A stretch of 64,000 bases of DNA from Polaribacter sp. KT25b (GTDB lineage: Bacteria; Bacteroidota; Bacteroidia; Flavobacteriales; Flavobacteriaceae), in contig NZ_LT629752.1 of NCBI RefSeq assembly GCF_900105145.1, positions 2,504,001 through 2,568,000 of the forward strand. Direction: 5' to 3'. The position numbers were made by a program, and so were the translations under genes. Position 1 is the stretch's first letter. Each line of letters opens with the position of its first letter. This document shows, piece after piece, positions 1 through 7,711 of this stretch. Below the pieces are notes generated by a model. That model was not told the DNA's origin. It worked only from the letters and a program-made list of their open reading frames with translations, and did no database searches.

Positions 1-359
1 ATATAGTTTTCTTTATACAAATCTAATTCTGCAACTGATAATTCATTTAATTGCTTTGTATTTCTTCTTCCTCTAATCTTCCAGCTCTCTTCCATATTTA
101 CAAACAAAACTTTCCTAGGTACTCCATTCATTTTTTTTCCAAAATATTCAGTTCTACCAACAGAAATTGATATTGCTAAATTTTCCGCAAAGGTTGTTTT
201 ACCTGTTTTTGCAACTCCACACATTAAACCAAATGTACCTTCAGAAATACCTTCCCATAAAACCTTTACTTCTGGTTCATTTTTTAAATCTTGAATTTGA
301 TCAAACCCCTTCTCAATTTTAATTTTTCTTTTCTCTTTCTCCATTAAATCTTTCTTCAT
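1..359 (-). CDS. RepA-like AAA ATPase (AAA_25 type), partial, runs off the left edge
   Basis: The frame is open from an ATG at 359 to the window edge with no stop, so about 119 N-terminal residues are present. After a lysine-rich start it reads GTFGLMCGVAKTGKTTFAEN, a Walker A P-loop (GVAKTGKTT, about residues 55-63), then a strand ending VLFVNMEES. This matches the RepA/AAA_25 ATPases found in replication and mobilization modules of Bacteroidota elements; the ATPase at 44651 is the same type in the second element. By analogy it would load or unwind DNA for replication or transfer. Its companion genes would lie left of the window. The P-loop assignment is firm; the role is inferred. Confidence 0.75.
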   Translation of the reverse strand, partial: MKKDLMEKEKRKIKIEKGFDQIQDLKNEPEVKVLWEGISEGTFGLMCGVAKTGKTTFAENLAISISVGRTEYFGKKMNGVPRKVLFVNMEESWKIRGRRNTKQLNELSVAELDLYKENY

Positions 360-879
360 ATTTCAAAAATTTTAATACTAACTATATATATTTTTAAGTC
401 AGTACAGTCAGACTAGTTTGGTACTCAAACTAACCCTACACCCTGCAACAAGGTGCTATTTATATTTTTTATAAATGATGAGGATGCAACATACAAAAAA
501 ACCATACTCTATTTGACTAGCGTATGGTTTGATATAATATGATAAAAGACAGATTTTCAGTTATTGTCTTAGAGTTTTTTTTATTTTTTGTGTAGTTTTT
601 TTATTTTTTTGAAGTCTTAATCAACGGTATCTCACCATCAGTCGCAATGTACAACTTTTTTTACGAACAAACAAGTAAAAACTAAATTATTTTCCATTAA
701 TGTGTTAAAAAAATAAAGAGTTTTATTTTTTTAACAATTTTGCTGAGGATAATTCAATAACTATCCTCAACAAACTTATAATGAATCCATAACCTTTTCA
801 GAAGATTTTAGTTTAAAGAGTTAAAATCAGTCTCAAAACATATAACAATTAGTAATATGGAAAATACAATATAAAACCT
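360..879. other. Non-coding stretch inside the first element
   Basis: No convincing gene. It holds a minus-strand terminator (494-530), a short inverted repeat AGTTTG/CAAACT (413-429) and a perfect 8-base stem TGAGGATA/TATCCTCA (744-769) downstream of the 880-1140 gene. On the minus strand near 605-655 there is a stop-bounded peptide containing LYIATDGEIPLIK. It recalls the LCIATDGL segment of the DUF3871 protein at 1178-2167 and may be a decayed fragment, but it is too short to call. Confidence 0.4.
494..530 (-). terminator. Rho-independent terminator
   Basis: AACCATAC and GTATGGTT form a stem (about 500-529) with a 14-base loop. Read on the minus strand it is followed by a run of seven T. 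It would end transcripts coming from the 880-3504 gene group before the RepA-like gene. Confidence 0.6.
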
Positions 880-1140
880 CTATCTTTTATTTATATCTGG
901 AATGTAAAAATGAAATGCAAAAAAAGCTTTTCCTCTTATAATAAAAACAGTTTTCAAATCCCTTGTAACTTTTACCAACTCTACAAATACTACTTGATGC
1001 TTTCTTAAAAAAGAAATATCTTCTTTTAAAACAACCTCAAAAGGACATTTTAAACACTCTAATTCATTTTCTCTATTAACTACATAAATTTCAAAAGGAG
1101 AAATATATTTTAAAAATTCTGCTAATTCTTTATCATTCAT
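880..1140 (-). CDS. Small hypothetical protein, 86 aa
   Basis: Not recognised. The product starts MNDKELAEFLKYISPFEIYV, is mixed alpha/beta in appearance, has two cysteines close together (LECLKCP, about residues 28-33) and no signal peptide or membrane segment. It follows the DUF3871 gene by 37 bases on the same strand, so it is probably co-transcribed with the recombination-type genes upstream. The CxxC pair could bind metal but nothing else supports this. No function is proposed. Confidence 0.55.
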   Translation of the reverse strand: MNDKELAEFLKYISPFEIYVVNRENELECLKCPFEVVLKEDISFLRKHQVVFVELVKVTRDLKTVFIIRGKAFFAFHFYIPDINKR

Positions 1141-1177
1141 TTCATCAGTTTAGAATTACACTTTATTAGTAAAAAAG

Positions 1178-2167
1178 CTATATAATTATATGGTTAAAGA
1201 AATTATTTTGTCCATTATCTCTATAAAAACCTAGCATTTGGATAAACTCATACACACTGACATTTCTTTCTAAATTAGTATCAATGTAAGATGACTTGTT
1301 TGCCTCCGTAAACAAATTATATACTTGCCAAAGGTTTATCATCTTATTACTTGCTCTTTTAAAATTCTTATCTGTAAAATAATTTTTAGTTATTATACCT
1401 ATTTGAGAATCTGTAAGCTGTAAAGGAAATTTAGTTTTTCTTTCCTCTTTACTTAAAAAATGATACATCCTCATTTTACCTAATAAATGAGCAAACTCTT
1501 GTTCACTTAACTGAAACTTACTCATTCTCTCCATAACACCTAAATGCGCTTCTTGGTTATAACCCTGTATTAAATTAAGTACACCCTCCTTTAATTCAGT
1601 AATACTACTTACTCTTATTTCTGATTGCAATCCATCAGTAGCGATGCACAAATTTGTACATACTGTATTTTTAAAACCAATAAAAACCTTAAATTTCTCA
1701 ATTGATTTTTTAGAAAATAAATTTTCTTGATTGTATGCTCTAACCCCTCCAATTGTAAGATTTAATATTTGATCATTAACTACTACTTGCTTGTTTGGTA
1801 TTTCCATCATAAAAGCCATTCGTTCATAATAAATAGTTTTTTCGTGCGCTAACAACTCCTTAACAGGTTTACCAATTGCACTAGGTATTCTACCTTTTAT
1901 TTGATGTGATGCTCTTATTGAGGGCGTTATTACATTAATATCAGAATAGACAGACTCAACTACTTCTTTGACTGAGTTTATAAATCCATAATGGGAAATA
2001 GTAACTTCATTATCTTTTGCAAAAACAGGGACAATACATTTATTCTGAATATGTTCAAAACTTACTTCTATTGTATTTGCTCCTATAAAATTACTTTCTG
2101 ACTTTTGAACAACTTGAGATACTTCTTGTATCATTTCTATTGGGTTATAATTAGCTACGAGTTCCAT
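1178..2167 (-). CDS. DUF3871 family protein
   Basis: The 329-residue product matches my recollection of DUF3871, a family of Bacteroidota mobile elements distantly like the DUF932 phage/plasmid proteins. Recognisable segments are PSIRASHQIKGRIPSAIGKP (about residue 102) and CTNLCIATDGLQSEIRVSS (about residue 171). Its start lies inside the end of the Sak4-like gene (17-base overlap), which indicates translational coupling. Its biochemical function is unknown; the coupling to a recombination ATPase suggests a part in recombination or copying of the element's DNA. Family assignment is from memory, function is inference. Confidence 0.7.
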   Translation of the reverse strand: MELVANYNPIEMIQEVSQVVQKSESNFIGANTIEVSFEHIQNKCIVPVFAKDNEVTISHYGFINSVKEVVESVYSDINVITPSIRASHQIKGRIPSAIGKPVKELLAHEKTIYYERMAFMMEIPNKQVVVNDQILNLTIGGVRAYNQENLFSKKSIEKFKVFIGFKNTVCTNLCIATDGLQSEIRVSSITELKEGVLNLIQGYNQEAHLGVMERMSKFQLSEQEFAHLLGKMRMYHFLSKEERKTKFPLQLTDSQIGIITKNYFTDKNFKRASNKMINLWQVYNLFTEANKSSYIDTNLERNVSVYEFIQMLGFYRDNGQNNFFNHIII

Positions 2168-3041
2168 TTTCTGATATTTTGTTATTATGAATAATTTCTT
2201 TTCTTTCTACTACCATAGATTTTACTGATTCAATCTCTTGCTTACGATTTAAGATAGTATCGTGCAACTCTTTCTTGAGTGGTAAATATTTTTGATATAA
2301 ATGCCTTAAGCCTTTAACTGTTGTACATTCTGCTATTTCCTTTTTAGCATCTGCAATAGACACACCTTGATTACACCAATCAATTAACATTCTACCAACT
2401 CCTTTTGTAATTAAAATCTCTGGCTTATCCATAAACAAACCTGTTCTATCTTTAGTTGCCTTAGCCATATGGTTTTCATTAATAATTTCAAAATCAACGG
2501 TCAATTCATAAGAAAATCCTTCTCTGGTAATATCCTTTAAACCGTGCTTTACAACCCTTGTCTTGCCACTTGAATCTCTATCCATTGAGTAGTCCATTTT
2601 CTTTCTAACAGTAGTTATAACGTGACAATTAGACTGTAAAATGGCATCTATAAAAGCTTGATGTCTTGGAGTTAATTTCGCCCAGTCTTGGAAACGTCCA
2701 CCTAATTGCTCGTGTATCTGTAAACAACCTCCTTTACCATTCCATTCGTGCGTAATGCTATCAATAATGATTACATCCATTTGATTTTCTTCACAAAGCT
2801 TAATAGCTTCAATATATCGTTCTGGGCTATAAGGCTGATTTAAAGAAACCACATTAAAATCTCCTAAATGACTGTAAAGTGAGGCACTATTGTTTTCTGT
2901 ATCGACAACAGCTATTTTAGTCCAATCTTCTGTAATTCCATAAGCAAGTAATAACGCTGAATAGCTCTTGCCAAATCCTGATGCTCCAGACAAACCTAAT
3001 CTTAATTTTACTTGATGTCTTTGTGCTTTTTGTAATTGCAT
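2151..3041 (-). CDS. Sak4-like / AAA_24 P-loop ATPase
   Basis: The 296-residue protein has an early Walker A motif, GASGFGKS (residues 19-26), a strand ending VVDTEN (about 48) and a Walker B strand MDVIIIDS (about 88-95) followed by ITHEWNG. This short RecA-core layout is typical of phage and element ATPases of the Sak4/AAA_24 type, which act as RecA-like recombinases or assist single-strand annealing with an SSB partner. It overlaps the DUF3871 start by 17 bases and follows the small SSB-like gene, so the three form a likely operon. A general DnaB- or RepA-type role is less likely because the fold is short and lacks a helicase extension. Confidence 0.7.
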   Translation of the reverse strand: MQLQKAQRHQVKLRLGLSGASGFGKSYSALLLAYGITEDWTKIAVVDTENNSASLYSHLGDFNVVSLNQPYSPERYIEAIKLCEENQMDVIIIDSITHEWNGKGGCLQIHEQLGGRFQDWAKLTPRHQAFIDAILQSNCHVITTVRKKMDYSMDRDSSGKTRVVKHGLKDITREGFSYELTVDFEIINENHMAKATKDRTGLFMDKPEILITKGVGRMLIDWCNQGVSIADAKKEIAECTTVKGLRHLYQKYLPLKKELHDTILNRKQEIESVKSMVVERKEIIHNNKISENGTRS

Positions 3042-3102
3042 AATTTTAAATATTATTGTTTATAATTTATTTTGTAAGTGTATCTCACTAAAAAAAAGAC
3101 AT

Positions 3103-3132
3103 AAAAAAAGAGCTTACATTTCTGTAAACTCT
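3103..3132 (-). terminator. Intraoperonic terminator or attenuator
   Basis: AGAG-C-TTACA pairs with TGTAA-A-CTCT with one mismatch around a 4-base loop, followed on the minus strand by seven T. It lies between the SSB-like gene and the Sak4-like gene, so it probably lowers rather than abolishes downstream expression. Confidence 0.5.
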
Positions 3133-3159
3133 CTAATTATATCTAAACTAAAAAATTAG

Positions 3160-3504
3160 CTATAACACTAATTCTTTTTCTACAACATTGCTTTTAACAA
3201 CGTTATCTTCCTCACTTACATATTCATAGCTATGTGTAAGCGTAACCATTTCTCCTGTTTCTGGTATTGCATACTCATATGCTTCTACCTCAACTTTTTG
3301 AATACTTCCTGGGAAATCTGAACCTAATAAACTTTCACACATTTCTTCTTCAAATGTACAACTGACATTAACTTTACGTGCTGTAAAATAAGTTTTTCCT
3401 GTTTCTTTACTTTTCACAGCTTCAATTCCTCCTTGCACAATTAATGCACAAAACTCTGACCCGTCTTTTCTTTCAAAGGTCTTAAATCCTACAATTTTTA
3501 CCAT
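3160..3504 (-). CDS. Small beta-rich protein, possible SSB-like partner of the Sak4-like ATPase
   Basis: The 114-residue product starts MVKIVGFKTFERKDGSEFCA and is dominated by alternating hydrophobic and charged segments expected of an OB-type barrel (CALIVQGGIEAV, KVNVSCTFEE, KVEVEAYEYAIP). It ends in an acidic and hydrophobic tail (SNVVEKELVL). No family is recognised with certainty. Position directly before a Sak4-like ATPase fits the known pairing of Sak4 with a single-stranded DNA binding protein, hence the tentative call. A structure prediction would decide between an OB fold and something unrelated. Confidence 0.45.
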   Translation of the reverse strand: MVKIVGFKTFERKDGSEFCALIVQGGIEAVKSKETGKTYFTARKVNVSCTFEEEMCESLLGSDFPGSIQKVEVEAYEYAIPETGEMVTLTHSYEYVSEEDNVVKSNVVEKELVL

Positions 3505-3536
3505 AGTTTCTTAAATTTTAAGATATACATTTAAAC

Positions 3537-3603
3537 TTGGAGACTACCTCCAAAACTAAAGAAGCGTGTGACCCCTGAAGTGAAGTGCAGGGGTGGTAAC
3601 CCC
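3537..3603 (-). promoter_or_regulatory. GC-rich leader with alternative hairpins
   Basis: Upstream of the 3504 start, TTGGAG/CTCCAA (3537-3553), ACCCCTG/CAGGGGT (3571-3594) and GGGGT/ACCCC (3590-3603) are perfect stems. The last two share GGGGT and exclude each other. The G and C content is far above the surroundings. It could be a regulatory leader or part of a replication or transfer origin. Confidence 0.4.
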
Positions 3604-3807
3604 AAACGAAACGGAAGAGGGGGTGATGTATTGGGTTAGCTTGCTCTTTTGATAAAAAAAGTTTTGAAAAATTTTGAAAAAATTATTTTTTTTACCCTAT
3701 AATTTTTGCAATAACATAGACCCCACCTATTGTTAGAACTATATTTAAATACCAAGGAATACTTGACAATACTTCACCAACTCCATTTAAAGCTCCAAAA
3801 AATATCA

Positions 3808-4437
3808 TTAAAACAAAGAGTAATCCAAATAAAAAAATATCGACTTAACCCAAGAATAACTTTTTTCATCTTCTACCTTTCTTTGTCTCTCTTTTTTTTC
3901 TTCTTCAAAATATTGATTATAATGATCTACATTATTGTTTTTATGAATAGTCTCTTTATAAACTTCTGTTTCCTCTAATATTATAGGTGCATCATCTTTT
4001 AATGAAGAAGTTGCAACTGTAGACCTAATCGCATCAGCATTAACTTTTGCAAATGCGGGTGTAATGAATGTTCTATTCATAACCATTGCTTTCTCAGGTA
4101 AACCAAGTTTTGATTGAGAATATCTACCTATTTCTTCTCCAAGAGAACCATCAGCATTAATCTTTCTATCTTGTTCTTGTCCTTCATACATAGGTGTTTC
4201 AGAGAACACTCTGTAAGGCACTAATGCTCCAGCTTCAATAAGTTTGATTTGTGTAGCAACCATTTTTTCTAAACGAGCTTCAGTTCCTGCTTTAAACCAT
4301 AACGTGTTAGACTCTTGGTATTCATTAAGAGTTTCTAAGTTCATTACAAATTCTGTTGTAACAATAACTGCTGTAAACCTATTGTTCTTTTCCCATACTA
4401 ATTGTCCCTCTTTTTCAATTCTTGTAATCTTAATCAT
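3808..4437 (-). CDS. Hypothetical protein with membrane tail apparently cut off by a frameshift
   Basis: The intact frame encodes 209 residues of unknown family, starting MIKITRIEKEGQLVWEKNNR and ending in a charged stretch, then a short unnatural tail (FFYLDYSLF). At a run of seven T (3831-3837 on the plus strand as A) a shift to the -1 frame would continue for about 48 residues to a stop at 3692-3694. That stretch holds two strongly hydrophobic segments (IFLFGLLFVLMIFFGAL and YLNIVLTIGGVYVIAKIIG). The ancestral product was therefore probably about 257 residues with a C-terminal membrane hairpin. Loss could be real, a sequencing error at the homopolymer, or programmed slippage. Confidence 0.6.
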   Translation of the reverse strand: MIKITRIEKEGQLVWEKNNRFTAVIVTTEFVMNLETLNEYQESNTLWFKAGTEARLEKMVATQIKLIEAGALVPYRVFSETPMYEGQEQDRKINADGSLGEEIGRYSQSKLGLPEKAMVMNRTFITPAFAKVNADAIRSTVATSSLKDDAPIILEETEVYKETIHKNNNVDHYNQYFEEEKKERQRKVEDEKSYSWVKSIFFYLDYSLF

Positions 4438-4631
4438 CTTTTTATATTTTTACACCTAGATTAATAAGCTATTGATTCTCCTGATATTTTTACATCAAAA
4501 AAACCAATTCCTTGTTGCTCATTATTTTATTAAATAAAAAAATACTTGACTACTTTTACTATCCGACAAAATTTAATTCACCTTCTTTTTAACAACTAAT
4601 AAAAGTCAAGAATAAAAAATTTATGAAAGCA

Positions 4632-5177
4632 TTATTTTTTTTCTAGCTGTTTAATCAATCGGTTTCCTTTAACTTTAAAAATATCTGCTACTTCATTTAT
4701 TCCTGCCAATTGGTCTGCCAACAATTTATTTTTAAAATCTAAAGCTCTAACACGTATATAATCCCATTCTTTTGGATTTTCAAACTTATTTAGTTTTATG
4801 TTAGATAAATAGTAACTATAATAACAACTACCTCCACACTCTCTACGAATTCTAAAATCAATTGTTCCATCTAAATTAAAATCGTAAAAATCAATTATAA
4901 ATTCTTGTAGCCCAACCTCATCTTCTATAGATTTAAAGTCATTTATCAATATCCCTTTTAAATATATTTTTAAAGATTTAATACCTCCTAAATATCCTAA
5001 ATTAGGAGAATAACTTAATTTATCTGTCCACTCTATTTTATATTCAAACTTATCAACTTTAAAAGTGGTATTTTTAGTTACTTCTTTTGTTAATAAATCA
5101 GCATCTTTTAGAGGCTTTAGTTGTGCGTTACTTATTGTTGTTATTAAAATTACTATTGATAATAGGTGCTTTTTCAT
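4632..5177 (-). CDS. Secreted hypothetical protein
   Basis: The ATG at 5177 is preferred over the one at 5195 because it gives a clean signal peptide, MKKHLLSIVILITTISNAQ, with cleavage expected after the alanine. The mature part of about 160 residues includes FYDFNLDGTIDFRI (about residues 103-116 of the long form), which resembles the acidic DxNxDGxxD calcium-binding loops of dockerin and related secreted proteins. A single CGGSC motif follows. It is separated by more than 100 bases from both neighbours, so it may have its own promoter. It is cargo of the first element; its role is unknown. Confidence 0.6.
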   Translation of the reverse strand: MKKHLLSIVILITTISNAQLKPLKDADLLTKEVTKNTTFKVDKFEYKIEWTDKLSYSPNLGYLGGIKSLKIYLKGILINDFKSIEDEVGLQEFIIDFYDFNLDGTIDFRIRRECGGSCYYSYYLSNIKLNKFENPKEWDYIRVRALDFKNKLLADQLAGINEVADIFKVKGNRLIKQLEKK

Positions 5178-5303
5178 TTTTCTTGACTTATACAAAATCT
5201 TTTACTTAACTTAATCAATCTTATTTTGATTTATCTTTTCCTTGTTAAATAACTTAATACCTAATCTATTAAGAATCCAAAATTACATTAAAAACAACCT
5301 TAT

Positions 5304-6869
5304 TTAATCTTTTATAAAAGGAGTTAAAATATCTGTTATATCTATTTCATATTCCCATTTTGGCAACAAATTGGATAGTTTTTTCTTATCATTTAAACTT
5401 ATAGGGTTACCATATAAAGCTAAACTTTCTAATTGCTTTAAATTTTCTAAAGGCATCACATTCTCTACCTGATTATCCATAAATGACAGTGATTCTAAAT
5501 TTGTTAACTCGCTAAATGCATCAATATTTTTTAATTGATTTCGTGATATATGAAGAGTTATTAAATTTGTTAAATTTCTCAAAATAAAAATATCTTGTAT
5601 TTTATTATCGTCTAATAATAGGTATTCTAAGTTGATTAATTTTTTTAATGGGGTTATATCTTCAATATTGTTTTCACTTAATGATAAATATTCTAAATTA
5701 ATTAATTCACTTAAAAAATCAATATTCTGAATATTATTCTCACTTAAGGATAAATGCCCTAAACATTGTATTTTTTTCAGAAGCTCAAAATTAATATTTT
5801 CATTATTCTTTAACAATAAGGTCTTAAGGTTTTTAAGAGATACAAGAGGGCTAATATCTACTATTTTGTTATTATCTAAATTTAACCACTCTAAATGGGT
5901 AAAACAATTAAGAAATTTTAGATTTTCTATATTTAAATTAGATAAATTTAAACTTTCTACTTTAACCAATTCATCAATTTTACCCCTACAAGGAACCTCA
6001 ACAACTCCATTAACATCTATAAAATTTATTATATTCTTTTCCAAATGTAATCCTCTCATCTCAAATTCATCAAAATTGTGACTTGGTATATTTATAAAAA
6101 AGTTTAACCTTTTTTTCAAATCATCCTCTAAATCATTCCACCAATCAATATTTAGTACGCCCTCGTTACTCGCTATTGGTATATTAACATCTTTTTTAAC
6201 AGAAAAAGTTGAAGCTATTTCATCAATAACCTTCTTTATATTGAATTCATCATTATTAATAGATTTAATTAATAGAGAATATCCTTCTGAATCAATACTT
6301 AATACTTTCTTTTTATTAACATCTATTTCATTTGTAATTACATAATGATGAATTTTCTCCCCAATACCTTCTACAAAAAATAAAATTGAATAAATTGAGT
6401 TTAAATCTTTATTTCCATCATAAATTTTTAACTCAATCATTTTTAAATCACTATTGATTGTATATAGTTTTTCCTCTAGATCAATAACCCCTCCACTATA
6501 TTGTATTTCCACCATACCATCACCTCTAGAGGTCATAGTAGATTCTATTCTTCTTTCTTTATAAAGATATGGAGAGAATAATCCAGAAGACACTACAGGA
6601 AATGAATCATAAGAATAAATTGTTTTTAATATATCGACATCTTTAAATGCTTGAACAACTGCCATATTTAAGGATTTTGAAAAAACAAAAGAATAGAAAT
6701 AACTATACATTTCTTTAGTAGTTATTCTTGAGGCAACTTCTTTTTTATGAATCTTTTTTTTCTTTACGGCATTTTCATTAATAGAATTAGTTATTTTTTT
6801 TTCTTTAATCTGCTCTTTTACCCAAAAGTAAATTATAATAAGGGTTATAAAAATTATTGTGAATTTCAT
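5304..6869 (-). CDS. Membrane-anchored leucine-rich repeat protein
   Basis: The 521-residue protein begins with a single hydrophobic segment (FTIIFITLIIIYFWV, residues 3-17) followed by lysines, so it is probably anchored with the bulk on one side of the membrane. A mixed region of about 250 residues precedes eight or so internalin-like leucine-rich repeats (about residues 305-495), for example LINLEYLSLSENNIEDITPL. Such repeats bind proteins. It lies 41 bases after the 138-residue gene and the two are likely co-transcribed and controlled by the Xre operator upstream. Partner and function are unknown. Confidence 0.75.
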   Translation of the reverse strand: MKFTIIFITLIIIYFWVKEQIKEKKITNSINENAVKKKKIHKKEVASRITTKEMYSYFYSFVFSKSLNMAVVQAFKDVDILKTIYSYDSFPVVSSGLFSPYLYKERRIESTMTSRGDGMVEIQYSGGVIDLEEKLYTINSDLKMIELKIYDGNKDLNSIYSILFFVEGIGEKIHHYVITNEIDVNKKKVLSIDSEGYSLLIKSINNDEFNIKKVIDEIASTFSVKKDVNIPIASNEGVLNIDWWNDLEDDLKKRLNFFINIPSHNFDEFEMRGLHLEKNIINFIDVNGVVEVPCRGKIDELVKVESLNLSNLNIENLKFLNCFTHLEWLNLDNNKIVDISPLVSLKNLKTLLLKNNENINFELLKKIQCLGHLSLSENNIQNIDFLSELINLEYLSLSENNIEDITPLKKLINLEYLLLDDNKIQDIFILRNLTNLITLHISRNQLKNIDAFSELTNLESLSFMDNQVENVMPLENLKQLESLALYGNPISLNDKKKLSNLLPKWEYEIDITDILTPFIKD

Positions 6870-6910
6870 TTTTTTTTAATTATTATTAGTTGGTTATTTT
6901 TATAAATGGT

Positions 6911-7327
6911 TTAGAGAATGAAAAATAAAGCTAGCACAGTAAAAAACAAAAATACAGTGGTACAACCTCCTTTTTGTTTTACAAAACCTTCTTTTAAAGC
7001 TTGATATTCTGGATTAAAAAAGTGCTTAATATTTACATTCTGGATTAGATCAATCCATTCGAGATAACTTAAATCATCTTCAATTTTATGTGATTCATTT
7101 GTTAGTATTAATTTAAGACCAATCATCGTCTCTATTTTATAATACACAGAACCATCATTTAAACGATTAAGTTCAAAAAAATCAACTGCTCTATTTCCAT
7201 TTATTTTAGATTGTCTTAGAACAAAGGATATTTGGTTTGTATCGCTATACCCTTTTGCTGGGTTATACTCTCCCATTACAGAGAAAAACGCATTTTTATA
7301 ATTAGGAAATCTTTCTTCTAGTTTCAT
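6911..7327 (-). CDS. Small protein with C-terminal membrane anchor
   Basis: The 138-residue product is soluble in character up to about residue 118 and ends in one hydrophobic helix (TTVFLFFTVLALFFIL), the layout of a tail-anchored protein. No family is recognised. Its promoter region holds the 14-base palindrome facing the Xre regulator gene, and the LRR protein gene follows on the same strand, so it is likely the first gene of a repressed two-gene unit. No function is proposed. Confidence 0.55.
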   Translation of the reverse strand: MKLEERFPNYKNAFFSVMGEYNPAKGYSDTNQISFVLRQSKINGNRAVDFFELNRLNDGSVYYKIETMIGLKLILTNESHKIEDDLSYLEWIDLIQNVNIKHFFNPEYQALKEGFVKQKGGCTTVFLFFTVLALFFIL

Positions 7328-7354
7328 TTTTTTTTAGTAAATATACATACAAAA

Positions 7355-7368
7355 ACGCATATATGCGT
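7355..7368. promoter_or_regulatory. Perfect palindrome, likely Xre operator
   Basis: ACGCATATATGCGT is a perfect 14-base palindrome midway between the divergent 7327 (minus) and 7404 (plus) genes. Its position fits an operator bound by the Xre-type dimer encoded at 7404. Binding is inferred. Confidence 0.55.
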
Positions 7369-7403
7369 CTATTAATTATTGCAGGTTTATTGACTTTTAC
7401 TAT

Positions 7404-7631
7404 GTGATAAAAGTTAAGAATATTGAATTTATGAGGGCTTTTGGTTTAAACCTAAAGAGACTCCGCAATAATTGTAATCTTTCACAAGAAGATTTAGCAA
7501 ATGATTGCGATATATCAATATCACAAATAGGTAGAATTGAAAGAGGAGAGATAAATACAACTATTTCAACTTTGTTTGTATTAGCTAAAGCATTGAATAT
7601 TGAAGTCAAAGATTTGTTTGATTTTAAATAA
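7404..7631 (+). CDS. Xre-family HTH transcriptional regulator
   Basis: The 75-residue protein is essentially one helix-turn-helix domain: LKRLRNNCNLSQEDLANDCDIS is the first half, SISQIGRIERGE the recognition helix region, and ALNIEVKDLFDF the conserved end. A GTG at 7404 is the longest start; an ATG at 7431 would give 66 residues with the whole domain intact. It is the only nearby gene on the plus strand and faces the minus-strand membrane gene pair across the palindrome at 7355-7368, the arrangement of a self-regulating repressor of the first element or its cargo. Confidence 0.85.
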   Translation: MIKVKNIEFMRAFGLNLKRLRNNCNLSQEDLANDCDISISQIGRIERGEINTTISTLFVLAKALNIEVKDLFDFK

Positions 7632-7679
7632 ATATATTTGAATAGAAAGAAATTTCTTTTTTCTTTTTCATAGCAATTT

Positions 7680-7709
7680 ACTCCACCTCTCTTAGAAGTG
7701 GAGTTTTTA
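7680..7709 (+). terminator. Terminator between regulator and integrase
   Basis: ACTCCAC (7680-7686) pairs with GTGGAGT (7698-7704) and is followed by T5. It ends the Xre transcript and, lying between convergent genes, may also act on the integrase transcript. Confidence 0.65.
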
Positions 7710-7711
7710 TT

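Noticed and set aside
3730..3978. 82-residue plus-strand open frame
   Set aside because: Low-complexity hydrophobic product opposite the minus-strand hypothetical gene; composition follows from AT-rich sequence and no start context or family supports it.
7400..7609. 69-residue frame opposite the Xre gene
   Set aside because: Antisense shadow of a clear HTH gene.
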